Shown here: positions 37,124-45,822 of the stretch, piece after piece | How positions within the stretch are numbered: the stretch's first letter is position 1 | Layout: each line of letters begins with the position of its first letter | From: an uncultured Clostridia bacterium | Lineage (GTDB): Bacteria > Bacillota > Clostridia > Oscillospirales > Ruminococcaceae | Length of the DNA: 64,000 bases | Direction: 5' to 3' | NCBI GenBank assembly: GCA_947629905.1 | Contig: CANRFM010000005.1 | Location: 1-64,000, forward strand | Translations under genes and position numbers: made by a program | The notes under the pieces: generated by a model | Seen by the model: only the letters and a program-made list of their open reading frames with translations | What the model was told of the DNA's origin: nothing | Databases searched by the model: none

Positions 37124-37440
37124 TGTTCTTTCGCCTCCTCGGTGTTAATGTGGGGGCTTGTGTTCAGAAATGCTGACACCCCTCCGGGTGTTCCGCACCC
37201 GTGAGATGCAAAAAGCGGAATCATGCAGAGCAGATCCCGGACAGAAAGCACAGCAGGAACCTCCGCAGGGTGTGCATTCTCCCGTAACCCGAAAGACCGC
37301 AGCCCCGTTTTCCACCTACTGTGTCAGCATCTCTTATCGCCCGGTTTGAAATCGGACATACTCCACGAAAATTCCCCGGCAAACCGCCGGCAACCTTTCG
37401 CTTCCTCGCATATCGTTCGTCGGACACAGCCCGACTTTTA
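37124..37440 (-). ncRNA. Structured 5' leader of the S10-spc-alpha operon
   Basis: About 310 nt separate the promoter from rpsJ, with no gene on either strand that I can support. In the transcript AUGCUGACAC (37330-37321) is perfectly complementary to GUGUCAGCAU (37179-37170), allowing a 10-bp long-range helix that encloses about 140 nt and closes 46 nt before the rpsJ start. Local hairpins include GUCGG...CCGAC next to the transcription start (about 37434-37418), CCGGC...GCCGG (37390-37376) and GGGUG...CACCC (about 37199-37185). This has the look of a ribosomal-protein or attenuation leader; I cannot match it to a named family. Confidence 0.55.
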
Positions 37441-37442
37441 AT

Positions 37443-37471
37443 AGTATACCATACTTTTTCCCCGCTGTCAA
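37443..37471 (-). promoter_or_regulatory. S10 operon promoter
   Basis: Minus strand TTGACA, a 17-bp spacer and TATACT, with ATGG before the -10. It has a perfect -35 and optimal spacing, as expected for the largest operon here. Confidence 0.93.
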
Positions 37472-37518
37472 GCAATTTTTTCCGGTTCGGGGAACAAAAT
37501 TGTAAATTTTTTGTGAAC

Positions 37519-37551
37519 AAAAGCTTCTCCGGAAACCGGGGAAGCTTTTTT
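37519..37551 (-). terminator. Terminator after tyrA
   Basis: AAAAGCTTC-TCCGG...CCGGG-GAAGCTTTT is a long stem with a 3-nt loop just beyond the tyrA stop; on the minus strand the T-run is short (CTTTTGTT). Confidence 0.8.
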
Positions 37552-37567
37552 AGCCTGTTTCTGCCGT

Positions 37568-38449
37568 TCAGTCCAGTTTTCTGTCCGTCAGGTCGATCAC
37601 GGACGGGGCGTTCCGGCGGTTCTGCAAATTCTGCTCCTTGCGCAGTCTGCCCGTCTGTATCAGCGTATGCACCCGTTCGGCATCCCCGGCAGCAAGGGCT
37701 TCCCGGTACTCTCCCAAATGTTCCATGAGAATGTCCAGCTCCTTGAGCAGGCTTTCCCGGTTCTCCATGAACAGATCCGTCCACATCGTCTCGTTCATGG
37801 TCGCAATGCGTGTCATATCGTGGAAACTGCCGCCCGAAAAGCCGCATTCCAGCTCGATCACGGGGCTTTCCACATAGGAACTTGACACCACGTGCGCAAG
37901 CTGTGATGTGTAGGCGATCATGCGGTCGTGCATTTCCGGGGTCGTGATAACAAACCGCCGGAACCCGATCTGATGCGCTAAGTTCTGCACCTGCGCAATG
38001 ACATATTTCGGGGTGTCTGCCGTGGGGGTCATAATGAAATTCGCCCCCTGATACAGCCCCTCGTCTGAAACATCGTAGCCCGCCTTTTCCTTGCCCGCCA
38101 TCGGGTGCGTGCTCAGGTAGTGAACACCCTTTGCGGCGCAGCACCGTGTCAGCACTTCCGGGATGTCCTTTTTGACACCGCTCACGTCAATGACGATCGT
38201 ACCCTCGGACATGGTCTCCAGCCGCTGTTCCACCCAGTCCCGGATCTGTGCCGGGTACAGGCAGACGATGATCATGTCAAACCCGCTGCAATCCTGCTCC
38301 ACGATACCATCGATCACGTGTTCGTCCAGTGCCCGCTGTGCCGTGGCAAGTGTCCTGTTCCAGCCAAAAACGCTGTGCTCCGTGTAGGCATGGAGCGCCT
38401 TGCAGATCGAACCGCCGATCAGCCCCAGCCCGGCAACCAGTATTTTCAT
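37568..38449 (-). CDS. tyrA: Prephenate dehydrogenase
   Basis: 293 residues, MKILVAGLGLIGGSICKALH with the NAD-binding GxGxxG. The catalytic region shows STHPMAGKEKAGYDVSD (His), and the helical C-terminus SQLAHVVSSSYVESPVIELE and CGFSGGSFHDMTRIA are typical. It converts prephenate to 4-hydroxyphenylpyruvate for tyrosine. No C-terminal ACT domain, so feedback control by Tyr through ACT is absent. I chose the ATG at 38449, behind GAAAGGAG; longer readings lack a site. Last gene of a six-gene run beginning at 43643. Confidence 0.95.
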   Translation of the reverse strand: MKILVAGLGLIGGSICKALHAYTEHSVFGWNRTLATAQRALDEHVIDGIVEQDCSGFDMIIVCLYPAQIRDWVEQRLETMSEGTIVIDVSGVKKDIPEVLTRCCAAKGVHYLSTHPMAGKEKAGYDVSDEGLYQGANFIMTPTADTPKYVIAQVQNLAHQIGFRRFVITTPEMHDRMIAYTSQLAHVVSSSYVESPVIELECGFSGGSFHDMTRIATMNETMWTDLFMENRESLLKELDILMEHLGEYREALAAGDAERVHTLIQTGRLRKEQNLQNRRNAPSVIDLTDRKLD

Positions 38450-38471
38450 AGTCGTATGCTCCTTTCGCAGG

Positions 38472-40238
38472 TCACTGTGCGGCATTCACCAACCGGGTGA
38501 TACGGTAGCCGTCACCGTCTTTTTGCAGTGTCGCCTGCATGGTTTTTTCGTTGTCTGTCCCGAAATTTCCGGCGTGTTCCTGCCACTGTGCTGTGTCGCT
38601 CCGGTAGTGCACCGTTACGGTATAAATATCACCGCTGCGCCGGATCTCCTCCGCTTCCGGGGCGTAGGAAAAGATCACCGGCGAATCCGTGACATTATAG
38701 CAGCTGTTCTCGCTGTCATAGTAAAAGGTTTCCCCCGCCGCATACAGCATTCCCTCAGGCGTATAGCTCACGCCGAACATTTTTTCTGCCCGTGCTGTCA
38801 CATCCGCTTCCGGAATGGTCAGCATCCCGAAATCCACCGTATAACCGGACAGATCGTCATGCATCAGAATATCCATCATCGCTGCCGCAAGCGCATTGTC
38901 CGCCGGCAGTTCTGCCGCTTCTTCAAAGGCAGGCAGATCCACTACGACTGCCGGGTACAGGGCATCCTCGATCTCCTCACGCAGAGAATTGCCGCCGATA
39001 AAGCCCCTTGTCCAGCCAATTCCGGCTCTCACAAGCGTCACAAGCCCCACGACCGCCAGCCCGAAACACACCAGCCCGGCAATAAAATAGGTATTCCGTT
39101 TCAGGAAATGCGTCCGGGGCGTTTCATCGGGTTCGGGCATCGGTTCTGCCCGTATTTCGGCAAGTTCGTCCGCCGTCTCGTCAAGTGCTTCCTGCCACAC
39201 GCTCCGGAACTTCTTCTCCGGCTGCGGCAGGGGCGGGAGCTGCGATTCTTCCTGCGGGGCAGGGGGTTCGGGTTCTTCCGGCTGTGCGGGGGTTTCCACC
39301 ATTTCCGGCTCTTCCCGGAAATACTGTCCGCCATACGCTTCCGGCGGCACTGTTTCGGCTATATCATCTTCCGGGAACGTTTCCGCCGGGTCAGCGCCGG
39401 TGTCTTCCTGCTCCGTATCTTCGGAAGTACGCTGTTTCCGCTGCCGGAAACGCCCGAACAGTGAGGGCTTTCTCGGCGGCTCTGCCGGTTCGGCAAGGTG
39501 CCGCAGCCGGGGCGCAGTTTTCTGCTCCGGCGGAACGGGCGGTTCTTCCGGCAGGCGTTCTTCCGGTGCAGCTTCCTCGATTTCCGGCTCTTCAGACTTC
39601 CGCAGAAAGTGAAAAAATCCCTTTTTCGCTGTTTCCGGCTCCGGCTCTGCGGGAACTGTCTGCTCCGGTTCTTCCGGCAGCACGGGCGCAGCAATCTCCT
39701 GTGCGGCTTCTTCCTCGGCTCTGCGGCGCATCTGCTCCCGTATCAGCTCCGCACGGGAGCGCACCTGTTCTTCCCGCTTCGTATCGACTGCTACAGCCGA
39801 CTGCCGCCGGACAACAGGCGGCACGGTCTCCGCACTGCGTGGACGGCTCTGTTCCGGCACGATCGGCACGGCTCTCGGCTTGCGGCGGTGCTTGGGCTGA
39901 TCTTTCCGGGCAGCGTGTATCTGACTGGGCCGGCGGTCGGGGTCGGGCTTGGGGAGGGTCGCTTCCTCGAGCTTGTCCCGCATCCGGACAGCCGTGTCCG
40001 GTGACGGTTCATCCGTGAAATGGCTCACCGGCGGCGGCACGACCACAGGCGTATGCCGGGGCGCAGGAATTTCCCGCTTCGGCGGCTCGGCGGGCGGTTC
40101 ATAGGCATTGTCCACGTGCTGCCCGATCTCCTCTGCCCGCCGGAGGGCTTCTTCACTGGCGGGCGGTTCGGTATGCAGGGGTTTGCGTTCCTTTTCCTGT
40201 AAAAGGCTATTCAGCAGGGCATCTATTTCTCTGTCCAT
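38472..40238 (-). CDS. Single-pass membrane protein with long Pro/Glu/Arg-rich cytoplasmic region, unknown
   Basis: 588 residues. Residues 1 to about 380 are low-complexity and rich in Pro, Glu and Arg, with short basic amphipathic stretches (KGFFHFLRKS, PSLFGRFRQRKQR). One hydrophobic helix lies near residues 383-408 (YFIAGLVCFGLAVVGLVTLV). The C-terminal domain of about 180 residues is predicted outside the membrane, mixed alpha/beta with DSENSCYNVTDSPVIFSYA. I recognise no family. It starts 20 bp after proA and ends 22 bp before tyrA, so it is in their operon, but its link to amino acid synthesis is not evident. Its layout resembles the N-terminal tail of the 812-residue protein at 59780. 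Confidence 0.75.
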   Translation of the reverse strand: MDREIDALLNSLLQEKERKPLHTEPPASEEALRRAEEIGQHVDNAYEPPAEPPKREIPAPRHTPVVVPPPVSHFTDEPSPDTAVRMRDKLEEATLPKPDPDRRPSQIHAARKDQPKHRRKPRAVPIVPEQSRPRSAETVPPVVRRQSAVAVDTKREEQVRSRAELIREQMRRRAEEEAAQEIAAPVLPEEPEQTVPAEPEPETAKKGFFHFLRKSEEPEIEEAAPEERLPEEPPVPPEQKTAPRLRHLAEPAEPPRKPSLFGRFRQRKQRTSEDTEQEDTGADPAETFPEDDIAETVPPEAYGGQYFREEPEMVETPAQPEEPEPPAPQEESQLPPLPQPEKKFRSVWQEALDETADELAEIRAEPMPEPDETPRTHFLKRNTYFIAGLVCFGLAVVGLVTLVRAGIGWTRGFIGGNSLREEIEDALYPAVVVDLPAFEEAAELPADNALAAAMMDILMHDDLSGYTVDFGMLTIPEADVTARAEKMFGVSYTPEGMLYAAGETFYYDSENSCYNVTDSPVIFSYAPEAEEIRRSGDIYTVTVHYRSDTAQWQEHAGNFGTDNEKTMQATLQKDGDGYRITRLVNAAQ

Positions 40239-40258
40239 TGTCTGTCTCCTGTATCTGT

Positions 40259-41506
40259 TCAGCGTGTCTGTCCGTTGCCGGTAATGCGGTACTGTATGGT
40301 CGTCAATGCCGGAAGTCCCATTGGTCCTCTGGCGTGCAGTTTCTGGGTGGAAATGCCAATTTCAGCCCCGAAGCCAAATTCCTCCCCGTCCGTGAACCGG
40401 GTAGAGGCATTGACATACACGGCTGCGGAGTTCACATGATTCAGGAAATATTCTGCACTTTCCATGGACTCCGTCACAATGCACTCGGAATGCCGGGTGC
40501 TGTAGGTCTCGATATGTTCCACAGCCTGTTCCACGCTGTCCACCACACGAACGGCAATTTCATAATTGCCGTACTCCGTCCGGTAATCTTCCTCCGTGAC
40601 CGGAATGACACTGTCCCCTAAAATGCGCTGCACCGTCTCATCTCCGTGAAGGATCACATCATGCGCCGCAAAGGCGTTCCGGATCTCCGGCAGAAAGGCT
40701 TCCGCAATGTCCTTATGGACAAGCAGCGTTTCAATGGCATTGCACACGGAAGGGCGCTGTGTCTTGGCGTTGTCCGTAATGGCAACTGCCATCGGAATGT
40801 CTGCCGAAGCATCCACATATACATGGCAGTTCCCTGCACCCGTTTCAATTACGGGCACAGTCGCCTGTTTCACGACGGCTTGGATCAGCCCTGCACCGCC
40901 CCTCGGAATGAGGACATCGAGGTAACCGTTGAGCCGCATCATGTCGGCAGCCGTTTCCCGGTCGGTCTTTTCCACAAGCTGCACCAGATCAGCCGGCAGT
41001 CCCGTGGCTTTCAGTGCTTCCCGCATGACCTGCGCAAGGCAGGTGTTCGAGTGAATGGCTTCCTTGCCGCCCCGGAGAATGACCGCATTGCCCGCTTTCA
41101 GGCAGAGCACGGCAGCATCTACCGTCACATTCGGGCGGGATTCAAAAATAATGCCGATCACGCCGAGCGGCACACGCACCTGCCGGATGCGCAGCCCATT
41201 CGGGCGCAGCCAGCCGGAAACCTCCTCACCGACCGGATCGGGGAGAGCTTTCACCTTGAGGACGGCGGCGGCGATCGCCTGTATCCGCTTTTCGTCAAGG
41301 CGCAGTCTGTCCTGCATGGCAGCAGACATCCCGTTTGCCTGTGCAGCTTCCATGTCCTGTGCATTTGCCTGTACGATGCGCTGTACATTGGCACACAGTG
41401 CTTCAGAGATCGCCTGTAGCGCCTGATTTTTCAGTTCCGTTCCGGCAACCGAACCGGCACGACTTGCCGTCCTTGCCCGTTCGCCGAGTGTTTCCATATA
41501 ATTCAT
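40259..41506 (-). CDS. proA: Gamma-glutamyl phosphate reductase
   Basis: 415 residues of the aldehyde dehydrogenase superfamily. The catalytic Cys255 is in QRPSVCNAIETLLVH; PLGVIGIIFESRPNVTVDAA and FGFGAEIGISTQKLHARGPM are diagnostic. It reduces glutamyl-5-phosphate to the semialdehyde, the second step of proline synthesis. I start at the ATG of MNYMETLGERART, behind GAGGAGG; an upstream in-frame start would reach into proB. The gap to proB is 22 bp. Confidence 0.97.
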   Translation of the reverse strand: MNYMETLGERARTASRAGSVAGTELKNQALQAISEALCANVQRIVQANAQDMEAAQANGMSAAMQDRLRLDEKRIQAIAAAVLKVKALPDPVGEEVSGWLRPNGLRIRQVRVPLGVIGIIFESRPNVTVDAAVLCLKAGNAVILRGGKEAIHSNTCLAQVMREALKATGLPADLVQLVEKTDRETAADMMRLNGYLDVLIPRGGAGLIQAVVKQATVPVIETGAGNCHVYVDASADIPMAVAITDNAKTQRPSVCNAIETLLVHKDIAEAFLPEIRNAFAAHDVILHGDETVQRILGDSVIPVTEEDYRTEYGNYEIAVRVVDSVEQAVEHIETYSTRHSECIVTESMESAEYFLNHVNSAAVYVNASTRFTDGEEFGFGAEIGISTQKLHARGPMGLPALTTIQYRITGNGQTR

Positions 41507-41528
41507 ATCGCTGCCTCCTCGTCTGTCG

Positions 41529-42329
41529 TTATGCGCCCCGGTTTGCCGGGAAATATGTGCCGATCTGCTCCCCGTCAAACAGACGGTACAGATCTTCCGG
41601 GTCTCTGCCGTTCATGATCAGCATATCCACACCGGCAGCTTTCGCAATGCGGGCTGCATTGATCTTGGTGATCATGCCGCCGGACCCCAGTCCGCTGCCT
41701 GCGCCGCCGGCGATCGCCTCTATGGAGCTGTCGATCTCCTCCACGACCGGGATGATGCTTGCCTGTTCGTCCTTGCGGGGGTCGGAAGAATACAACCCGT
41801 CAATGTCCGACAGGATGATGAGCGCTTCTGCCCCGGCGATCGATGCGACCACCGCCGAAAGCGAATCGTTCTCCCCGATCTCCAGTTCCAGTTCGTCAAT
41901 GGCGACCGTATCATTTTCGTTCACGATCGGGATAACGCCCATACTCGTGAGCGCATCGATGGCATTGCGGACATTGTCCACCCGGTCGGGGGTGCTGATG
42001 ATCGTTTTCGTGAGCAGGATCTGCGCCACGGTCACGCTGTATCTGGAAAACATCTCGTCATAAATATGCATCAGCTCGCACTGCCCGACAGCGGCTGCCG
42101 CCTGCTTGCCGGGGGTGTCTTTCGGGCGTTCGGGGAGATTGAGTTTCCCCACGCCAAGCCCTACCGCACCGGACGAGACTAAGATCAGTTCATGCCCGGC
42201 GTTCTGGATATCTGCCAGTACACGGGTCAGGTTCGTCATGCGGCGGATGTTGAGCTTTCCGGTCTTATGGGCAAGCGTAGACGTGCCCAGCTTGATGACG
42301 ATGCGTTTTTTGCTTCTGATGTCCAACAT
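41529..42329 (-). CDS. proB: Glutamate 5-kinase (no PUA domain)
   Basis: 266 residues of the amino acid kinase fold: RIVIKLGTSTLAHKTGKLNI, LVSSGAVGLGVGKLNL, PIVNENDTVAIDEL and GGMITKINAARIAKAAG. It phosphorylates glutamate in the first step of proline synthesis. The C-terminal PUA domain of the 370-residue form is absent, a common short variant. It begins one base after the dehydrogenase stop. Confidence 0.97.
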   Translation of the reverse strand: MLDIRSKKRIVIKLGTSTLAHKTGKLNIRRMTNLTRVLADIQNAGHELILVSSGAVGLGVGKLNLPERPKDTPGKQAAAAVGQCELMHIYDEMFSRYSVTVAQILLTKTIISTPDRVDNVRNAIDALTSMGVIPIVNENDTVAIDELELEIGENDSLSAVVASIAGAEALIILSDIDGLYSSDPRKDEQASIIPVVEEIDSSIEAIAGGAGSGLGSGGMITKINAARIAKAAGVDMLIMNGRDPEDLYRLFDGEQIGTYFPANRGA

Positions 42330-42330
42330 A

Positions 42331-43293
42331 TCAAACTCCTTTGGGGCGGTTCACCCAGTTTTGGGGGTGTCCGTCCAGAAATGCCTGTAAATTGTCCCGC
42401 ACGATGCCGATCAGCCGCTGTCTGGTCTCCAGTGCCGACCATGCGATATGGGGCGTGATGAGACAGTTCGGGATGCCTTTCAGCGGCGTGTCGGGAGACA
42501 TTGGTTCCTGTTCCAGCACATCCAGCCCCGCACCGGCAAGTTTCCCGGTACGCAAAGCCTGCGCAAGTGCCGCTTCGTCCACGATGCCGCCCCGTGCGGT
42601 GTTGATGAGGAAGGCGGTCGGCTTCATGAGGGCAAGCGTTTCCTGCCGGATGAGGTGTGAAGTCTGCGGATTCAGCGGGCAGTGAATACTCAGCACGTCC
42701 GCTTCCCGGAATGCATCTTCCTGCGAAACAAGCGGATAGGGGCAGTGCTCCGGCACGGAACGGGTATGCACCAGCACCCGCATCCCGAATGCATCCGCTG
42801 CCTTTGCCGTACCCTGCCCGATACTGCCGTAGCCGATGACACAGAAGGTCTTTCCTGCCAGTTCATGCACCGGGTAAGGGAAATACGAAAATGTCTTGCT
42901 CCGTTCCCATGCGCCGTCCTCCACAGCCCGGAAATAGGCAGGCAGATTCCCTGCCAGTGCAAACAGCAGCGCAAAGGTGTGCTGCACGACTGCTTGTGTA
43001 GAATACGTTCCTGCATTGCTCACCACAATGCCACGTTCCGTAGCTGCTTCGAGGTCGATATTGTTGCACCCCGTAGCAAAAAGCCCGATGTATTTCAGGT
43101 TCGGGCATTGTGCCATGACTGCACGGGTGATGGGGGTCTTGTTGACAAGCACGATGTCGGCATCCCCGATCCGGGCAGCGGCTTCTTCCGGGCGTGTACT
43201 GCCGCAGCAGACGACCTCCCCGAATTCTGAAAACGCCGAAAAGCCCATGTCCTCGGCATCCATGGTACTCCAGTCCGGAATGACGATCTTCAT
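42331..43293 (-). CDS. D-2-hydroxyacid dehydrogenase, glycerate-dehydrogenase-like
   Basis: 320 residues. The Rossmann motif VIGYGSIGQGTAKAA is followed by the catalytic triad context INTARGGIVDEAALAQ (Arg), GLDVLEQEPM (Glu) and CLITPHIAWSALETRQR (His). The pattern is closest to NAD-dependent hydroxypyruvate/glycerate dehydrogenases (HprA-like). The native substrate is not certain. Its ATG overlaps the preceding small-membrane-protein stop by four bases, and proB follows one base later, so it is tightly coupled to the proline genes. Confidence 0.9.
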   Translation of the reverse strand: MKIVIPDWSTMDAEDMGFSAFSEFGEVVCCGSTRPEEAAARIGDADIVLVNKTPITRAVMAQCPNLKYIGLFATGCNNIDLEAATERGIVVSNAGTYSTQAVVQHTFALLFALAGNLPAYFRAVEDGAWERSKTFSYFPYPVHELAGKTFCVIGYGSIGQGTAKAADAFGMRVLVHTRSVPEHCPYPLVSQEDAFREADVLSIHCPLNPQTSHLIRQETLALMKPTAFLINTARGGIVDEAALAQALRTGKLAGAGLDVLEQEPMSPDTPLKGIPNCLITPHIAWSALETRQRLIGIVRDNLQAFLDGHPQNWVNRPKGV

Positions 43294-43643
43294 GCTTCTT
43301 CGTCCTCTGCGGGGGATTCTTCCTCTGCCGGGGCTTCTTCCCCGACAGGGGCTTCCTCTGCCTGTTCCGGCAGCTTTCCGGTGACGGGGGAAACTTTTTG
43401 CCTGTCCACCGTCTTGGAGAGGATGAATGCCAGCAGCAGGGCTGCCAGTTCAAACACGCCGATGCCGTAAAAGAACGTCTGACTGTCCGTCAGATACGGC
43501 AGCAGCGTACACGGCAGCGCAATGCCCAGTACCAGATAGCAGATCTTGTGATAGCGGATAAACTGCATCCCGAATACCAGCACCGCCAGCAGTGCTAAAA
43601 TGATATGTACGTGAAGCGGGATGGGAAAAAACGAACTGTCCAT
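43290..43643 (-). CDS. Small membrane protein with acidic C-terminal tail
   Basis: 117 residues, MDSSFFPIPLHVHIILALLA, three hydrophobic helices (about residues 10-27, 31-50 and 58-78), then a tail made almost only of Glu, Ala and Pro repeats (EEAPVGEEAPAEEESPAEDE). I do not recognise a family. I start at 43643 behind AAGGAGA; a far upstream ATG would read through the divergent promoter region. First gene of the dehydrogenase-proB-proA-unknown-tyrA run. Confidence 0.7.
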   Translation of the reverse strand: MDSSFFPIPLHVHIILALLAVLVFGMQFIRYHKICYLVLGIALPCTLLPYLTDSQTFFYGIGVFELAALLLAFILSKTVDRQKVSPVTGKLPEQAEEAPVGEEAPAEEESPAEDEEA

Positions 43644-43685
43644 ACTTCTATCTCCTTTTTGTCCTGTTCGGATACACTCTTTTTT

Positions 43686-43715
43686 TATTATAGCACAAAG
43701 TCTCTGCAAATGCAA
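43686..43715 (-). promoter_or_regulatory. Promoter of the proB/proA/tyrA run
   Basis: Minus strand TTGCAT, a 17-bp spacer and TATAAT within the shared core TGTGCTATAATA, 44 bp upstream of the first ATG. It is divergent from the promoter at 43807. Confidence 0.85.
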
Positions 43716-43806
43716 GAGCGCAGAATATTTTTTCACAGAAATCCTGCCCTCTGCCTGCCGGACGGGGAAAAATTTTACAGACGGCGGAATTTTTTTCAGA
43801 AATTCC

Positions 43807-43836
43807 TTGAATTTCCGCTGCAACTGTGCTATAATA
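43807..43836 (+). promoter_or_regulatory. Promoter of the parvulin/nth operon
   Basis: TTGAAT (43807-43812), a 17-bp spacer and TATAAT (43830-43835), with the same TGTGCTATAATA core. It lies 34 bp upstream of the ATG at 43869. Confidence 0.85.
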
Positions 43837-43868
43837 AAAGTATTGCCGTATTGCAAGGAGGTGTCTGA

Positions 43869-44243
43869 ATGCGGTATTATATGAAAGCCTATGAGAAATT
43901 TCTCCGGGATTTTCTGCAAGATCCGGATAAATCGCAGCTTTCCGCTGTCCGGAAAGAAACGCTCGTGCAGATCGGTCTGATGCAGCACGAACGGCTGGTG
44001 CATTTTCTGGTGTGCATTCTGGTCGGGGTCGCTTTCATGATCGTTCTGGGACTGGTGCTGTACTACAAGACCATGGGGCTGCTCCTGCTCGAGCTGCTCC
44101 TGCTCGGACTGCTTGCGCCGTATCTTGGGCATTACTACTTCTTGGAGAATACCACGCAGCGTATGTATGTGCTCTATAATATGCTTGCAGCGATGGAGGA
44201 CGGCGTGGGCTATCCCAACACAGACCCTGACGGGAAAATATAA
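43869..44243 (+). CDS. Small two-helix membrane protein, unknown
   Basis: 124 residues: about 40 basic/polar residues, then two hydrophobic helices (near 42-64 and 68-90, the second very Leu-rich: GLLLLELLLLGLLAPYLGHY), and a short polar tail. No recognisable domain. AAGGAGG precedes the ATG at seven bases. It is 40 bp upstream of the parvulin gene and shares its promoter, so it may belong to the envelope or the foldase system. Confidence 0.7.
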   Translation: MRYYMKAYEKFLRDFLQDPDKSQLSAVRKETLVQIGLMQHERLVHFLVCILVGVAFMIVLGLVLYYKTMGLLLLELLLLGLLAPYLGHYYFLENTTQRMYVLYNMLAAMEDGVGYPNTDPDGKI

Positions 44244-44283
44244 GGGAGACGAACAAACCGAAACACACAGAATGGAGGAAAGT

Positions 44284-45819
44284 ATGAACGAAGAAAACAA
44301 GCAGAATCCTGCTGAAACAGAAGAAACGCCGGAATACGAGGGTATTTTAGGCGACTACACGGAGACACCGGAAGAGGAGGAAACTCCTGCTGCACCGACA
44401 TCCGAAGAAAAAGCCCCTGCCAAAAAGAAGAACGGCAGTAAGGTCGCTGCCATTGCCGGCATTTCGGCTGTGGCTGCACTGATCGCCTGTCTGGGCGTGG
44501 TCGGCGTGGTCAGAGGTGTACGGAGCAATCAGGCTGCCGTCAGCACTGCCCATTTCAAGGTCACGGAAAAGGGCATGGCTTGCGCTTTGCAGGGCACGCT
44601 CGATATGTACAAGAACTATTTCGGGGAGGACTATCTTGCCAGCAATTACGGGCTGGATGTGAATGCCCCCCTGAAAGATCAGGCTTCCCCCGTGGAGGAC
44701 TTTGAGACATGGTTTGATCTGCTGATCAGCGATGCCAAGCAGACGATCTCGGCACAGCTTGTGCTTGCAGAAGCTGCCAATGCTGCCGGGTTCGAGATGA
44801 GCGATGAGGACAGGCAGGAAATGGAAAATGCTGTTGCTGCCATTGACCTTTCCACCTACGGGTATGGCATAACAGAAGCCGACCTGCGGGAGGCAATGGA
44901 GCTGGAATTTTACAGCTCTGCCTACTATGATGCCAAAATGGCGGAAGACGTGGACGATGCCGATGTGGAAGCCTATGCCGATGCTGCCGGGAATACCTAC
45001 AAGACCTGCGGTGTTATGGGCTTTTCTGCCATTTATGACACAGAGGACGATGGCTCGGGAGATATGATAACGCAGGACAGTGCCAAGGAATGGGCTGACA
45101 AGTTCGCAGCCTGCAAGACACCGGAAGAACTGCGGAAAAAGGCGAAGGAATACCTTGAGAAGGAAATGGATTATTCCGAAGAGGACGCTGCCGCTACGGT
45201 TTCCACGATCGAAAACCCGAATTTTGCCTATTCTGAGGGCAATGAACTGTGTGAGTGGGCTTTCGGCGGTGCAAAGGTCAATGATATCTATACGATCGAA
45301 GATGACGGTGCCTACTACGTCTATATGCTGACCAGTGAACCGGTGCGGGACGACAGCAAGACCGTCAATGTCCGGCACATCCTGTTCTCCCTGAATCCTT
45401 CTTCCGGCGAGGAAAGCCGCACCATGGACGAATGCCGTCAGCTTGCGGAGGACTGTCTCGAAGAATGGAAAAACGGCGAAGCGACCGAGGACAGCTTTGC
45501 AGCCCTTGCCACCGAAAAGACCGACGATACCGGGTCTGCCTCGACGGGCGGACTGTATGAGAATGTGTATATCGGGCAGATGGTTGCATCCTTTGAGGAA
45601 TGGTGCTTTGACGAGAACAGGAAGCCGGGCGATACGGGCATTGTAGAATCCGATTACGGCGTACACGTGATGTACTTCGTCAGCGATGATGAACCGACAT
45701 GGAAACTCAATGCCGCTTCCGACCTGAAAAGTGAACGCTACGAGGAATGGTATAACGAACAGGTCGAACTGTATCCGGTCACATTCCATGACGATGTCAT
45801 CAACAGTATCGGGGACTGA
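44284..45819 (+). CDS. Membrane-anchored parvulin-type peptidyl-prolyl isomerase (PrsA/SurA-like)
   Basis: 511 residues. A 50-residue acidic cytoplasmic head and Lys-rich stretch precede a signal-anchor helix (VAAIAGISAVAALIACLGVV, about residues 58-80). A helical SurA_N-like region follows, then the parvulin domain: VNVRHILFSLNP, FAALATEKTDDTGSASTGGL and VESDYGVHVMYFVSDDEP. It lacks the lipobox of classical PrsA, so it is anchored by its N-terminal helix. Likely role: folding of exported proteins. I chose the ATG at 44284 behind GGAGGAAAG; nth starts three bases after the stop. Confidence 0.9.
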   Translation: MNEENKQNPAETEETPEYEGILGDYTETPEEEETPAAPTSEEKAPAKKKNGSKVAAIAGISAVAALIACLGVVGVVRGVRSNQAAVSTAHFKVTEKGMACALQGTLDMYKNYFGEDYLASNYGLDVNAPLKDQASPVEDFETWFDLLISDAKQTISAQLVLAEAANAAGFEMSDEDRQEMENAVAAIDLSTYGYGITEADLREAMELEFYSSAYYDAKMAEDVDDADVEAYADAAGNTYKTCGVMGFSAIYDTEDDGSGDMITQDSAKEWADKFAACKTPEELRKKAKEYLEKEMDYSEEDAAATVSTIENPNFAYSEGNELCEWAFGGAKVNDIYTIEDDGAYYVYMLTSEPVRDDSKTVNVRHILFSLNPSSGEESRTMDECRQLAEDCLEEWKNGEATEDSFAALATEKTDDTGSASTGGLYENVYIGQMVASFEEWCFDENRKPGDTGIVESDYGVHVMYFVSDDEPTWKLNAASDLKSERYEEWYNEQVELYPVTFHDDVINSIGD

Positions 45820-45822
45820 GAC

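Noticed and set aside
37221-38144. Minus-strand open frame of 307 codons spanning the S10 leader and tyrA
   Set aside because: It runs out of frame through tyrA, its terminator and the S10 promoter; its product is low-complexity and Arg-rich.
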